Shown here piece after piece: positions 5,075 through 7,385 of a stretch of 7,385 bases of DNA. The DNA comes from Oscillospiraceae bacterium. GTDB lineage: Bacteria; Bacillota; Clostridia; Oscillospirales; UBA929. Each line of letters opens with the position of its first letter. Within the stretch, counting starts at the first letter, position 1. The notes under the pieces were generated by a model. That model was not told the origin of the DNA. It saw only the letters and a list, made by a program, of their open reading frames with translations, and made no database searches. The stretch spans positions 1-7,385 of the forward strand of contig JAIRML010000146.1 of assembly GCA_031258665.1 (NCBI GenBank), read 5' to 3'. The position numbers were made by a program, and so were the translations under genes.

Positions 5075-7385
<2,311 letters not shown>

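Overview
This window looks like a chromosomal housekeeping stretch from a GC-rich Clostridia-type Firmicute. The Oscillospirales/Ruminococcaceae area is my best guess; the genus cannot be told. Reasons: purine-rich Shine-Dalgarno sites (AAGGAGG, GAGGGGGG, GGGAGG), sigma-A promoters (TTGAAA-17-TATAAT, TTGCAA-17-TATACT), a pyruvate,phosphate dikinase very similar to what I recall of the Clostridium symbiosum enzyme, a MetA of the acetyl-CoA-using Bacillus/Clostridia type, and a lipoprotein with a transglutaminase-like fold.

Layout. The left half is on the minus strand. Read in the direction of transcription it holds a lipoprotein with a degenerate transglutaminase domain (3506-2313), metA, homoserine O-acetyltransferase (2168-1233), and hflK, an SPFH/band 7 membrane protein (1083-70). 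Gaps of about 145 bp separate them. The last two appear to have their own promoters with very short leaders, so this is probably a run of separately transcribed genes. The right half is on the plus strand: mreB (3915-4946), after a leader of about 240 nt, then ppdK from a TTG start at 5075, cut by the window end after 770 codons. The two halves diverge from a 408-bp region (3507-3914) holding a strong mreB promoter and a weaker candidate lipoprotein promoter.

The genes do not form an obvious pathway: membrane protease control (hflK), methionine synthesis (metA), an envelope lipoprotein, cell-shape cytoskeleton (mreB) and PEP/pyruvate metabolism (ppdK). mreB lacks its common mreC/mreD neighbours. 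hflC is not seen, though the window ends just past hflK.

The less ordinary content is: (1) loss of all three expected catalytic residues in the transglutaminase-like domain; (2) a repeated 36-nt palindromic element at 1-36 and 2231-2266 that differs only in its hairpin loop and is paired at both sites with a second palindrome sharing a TTGCCGC core; (3) an 18-bp perfect palindrome that carries the hflK stop codon; and (4) short dyads inside the three best promoters. I see no CRISPR array, tRNA, rRNA, transposase, phage gene or defence system. I found no new multi-gene system here.
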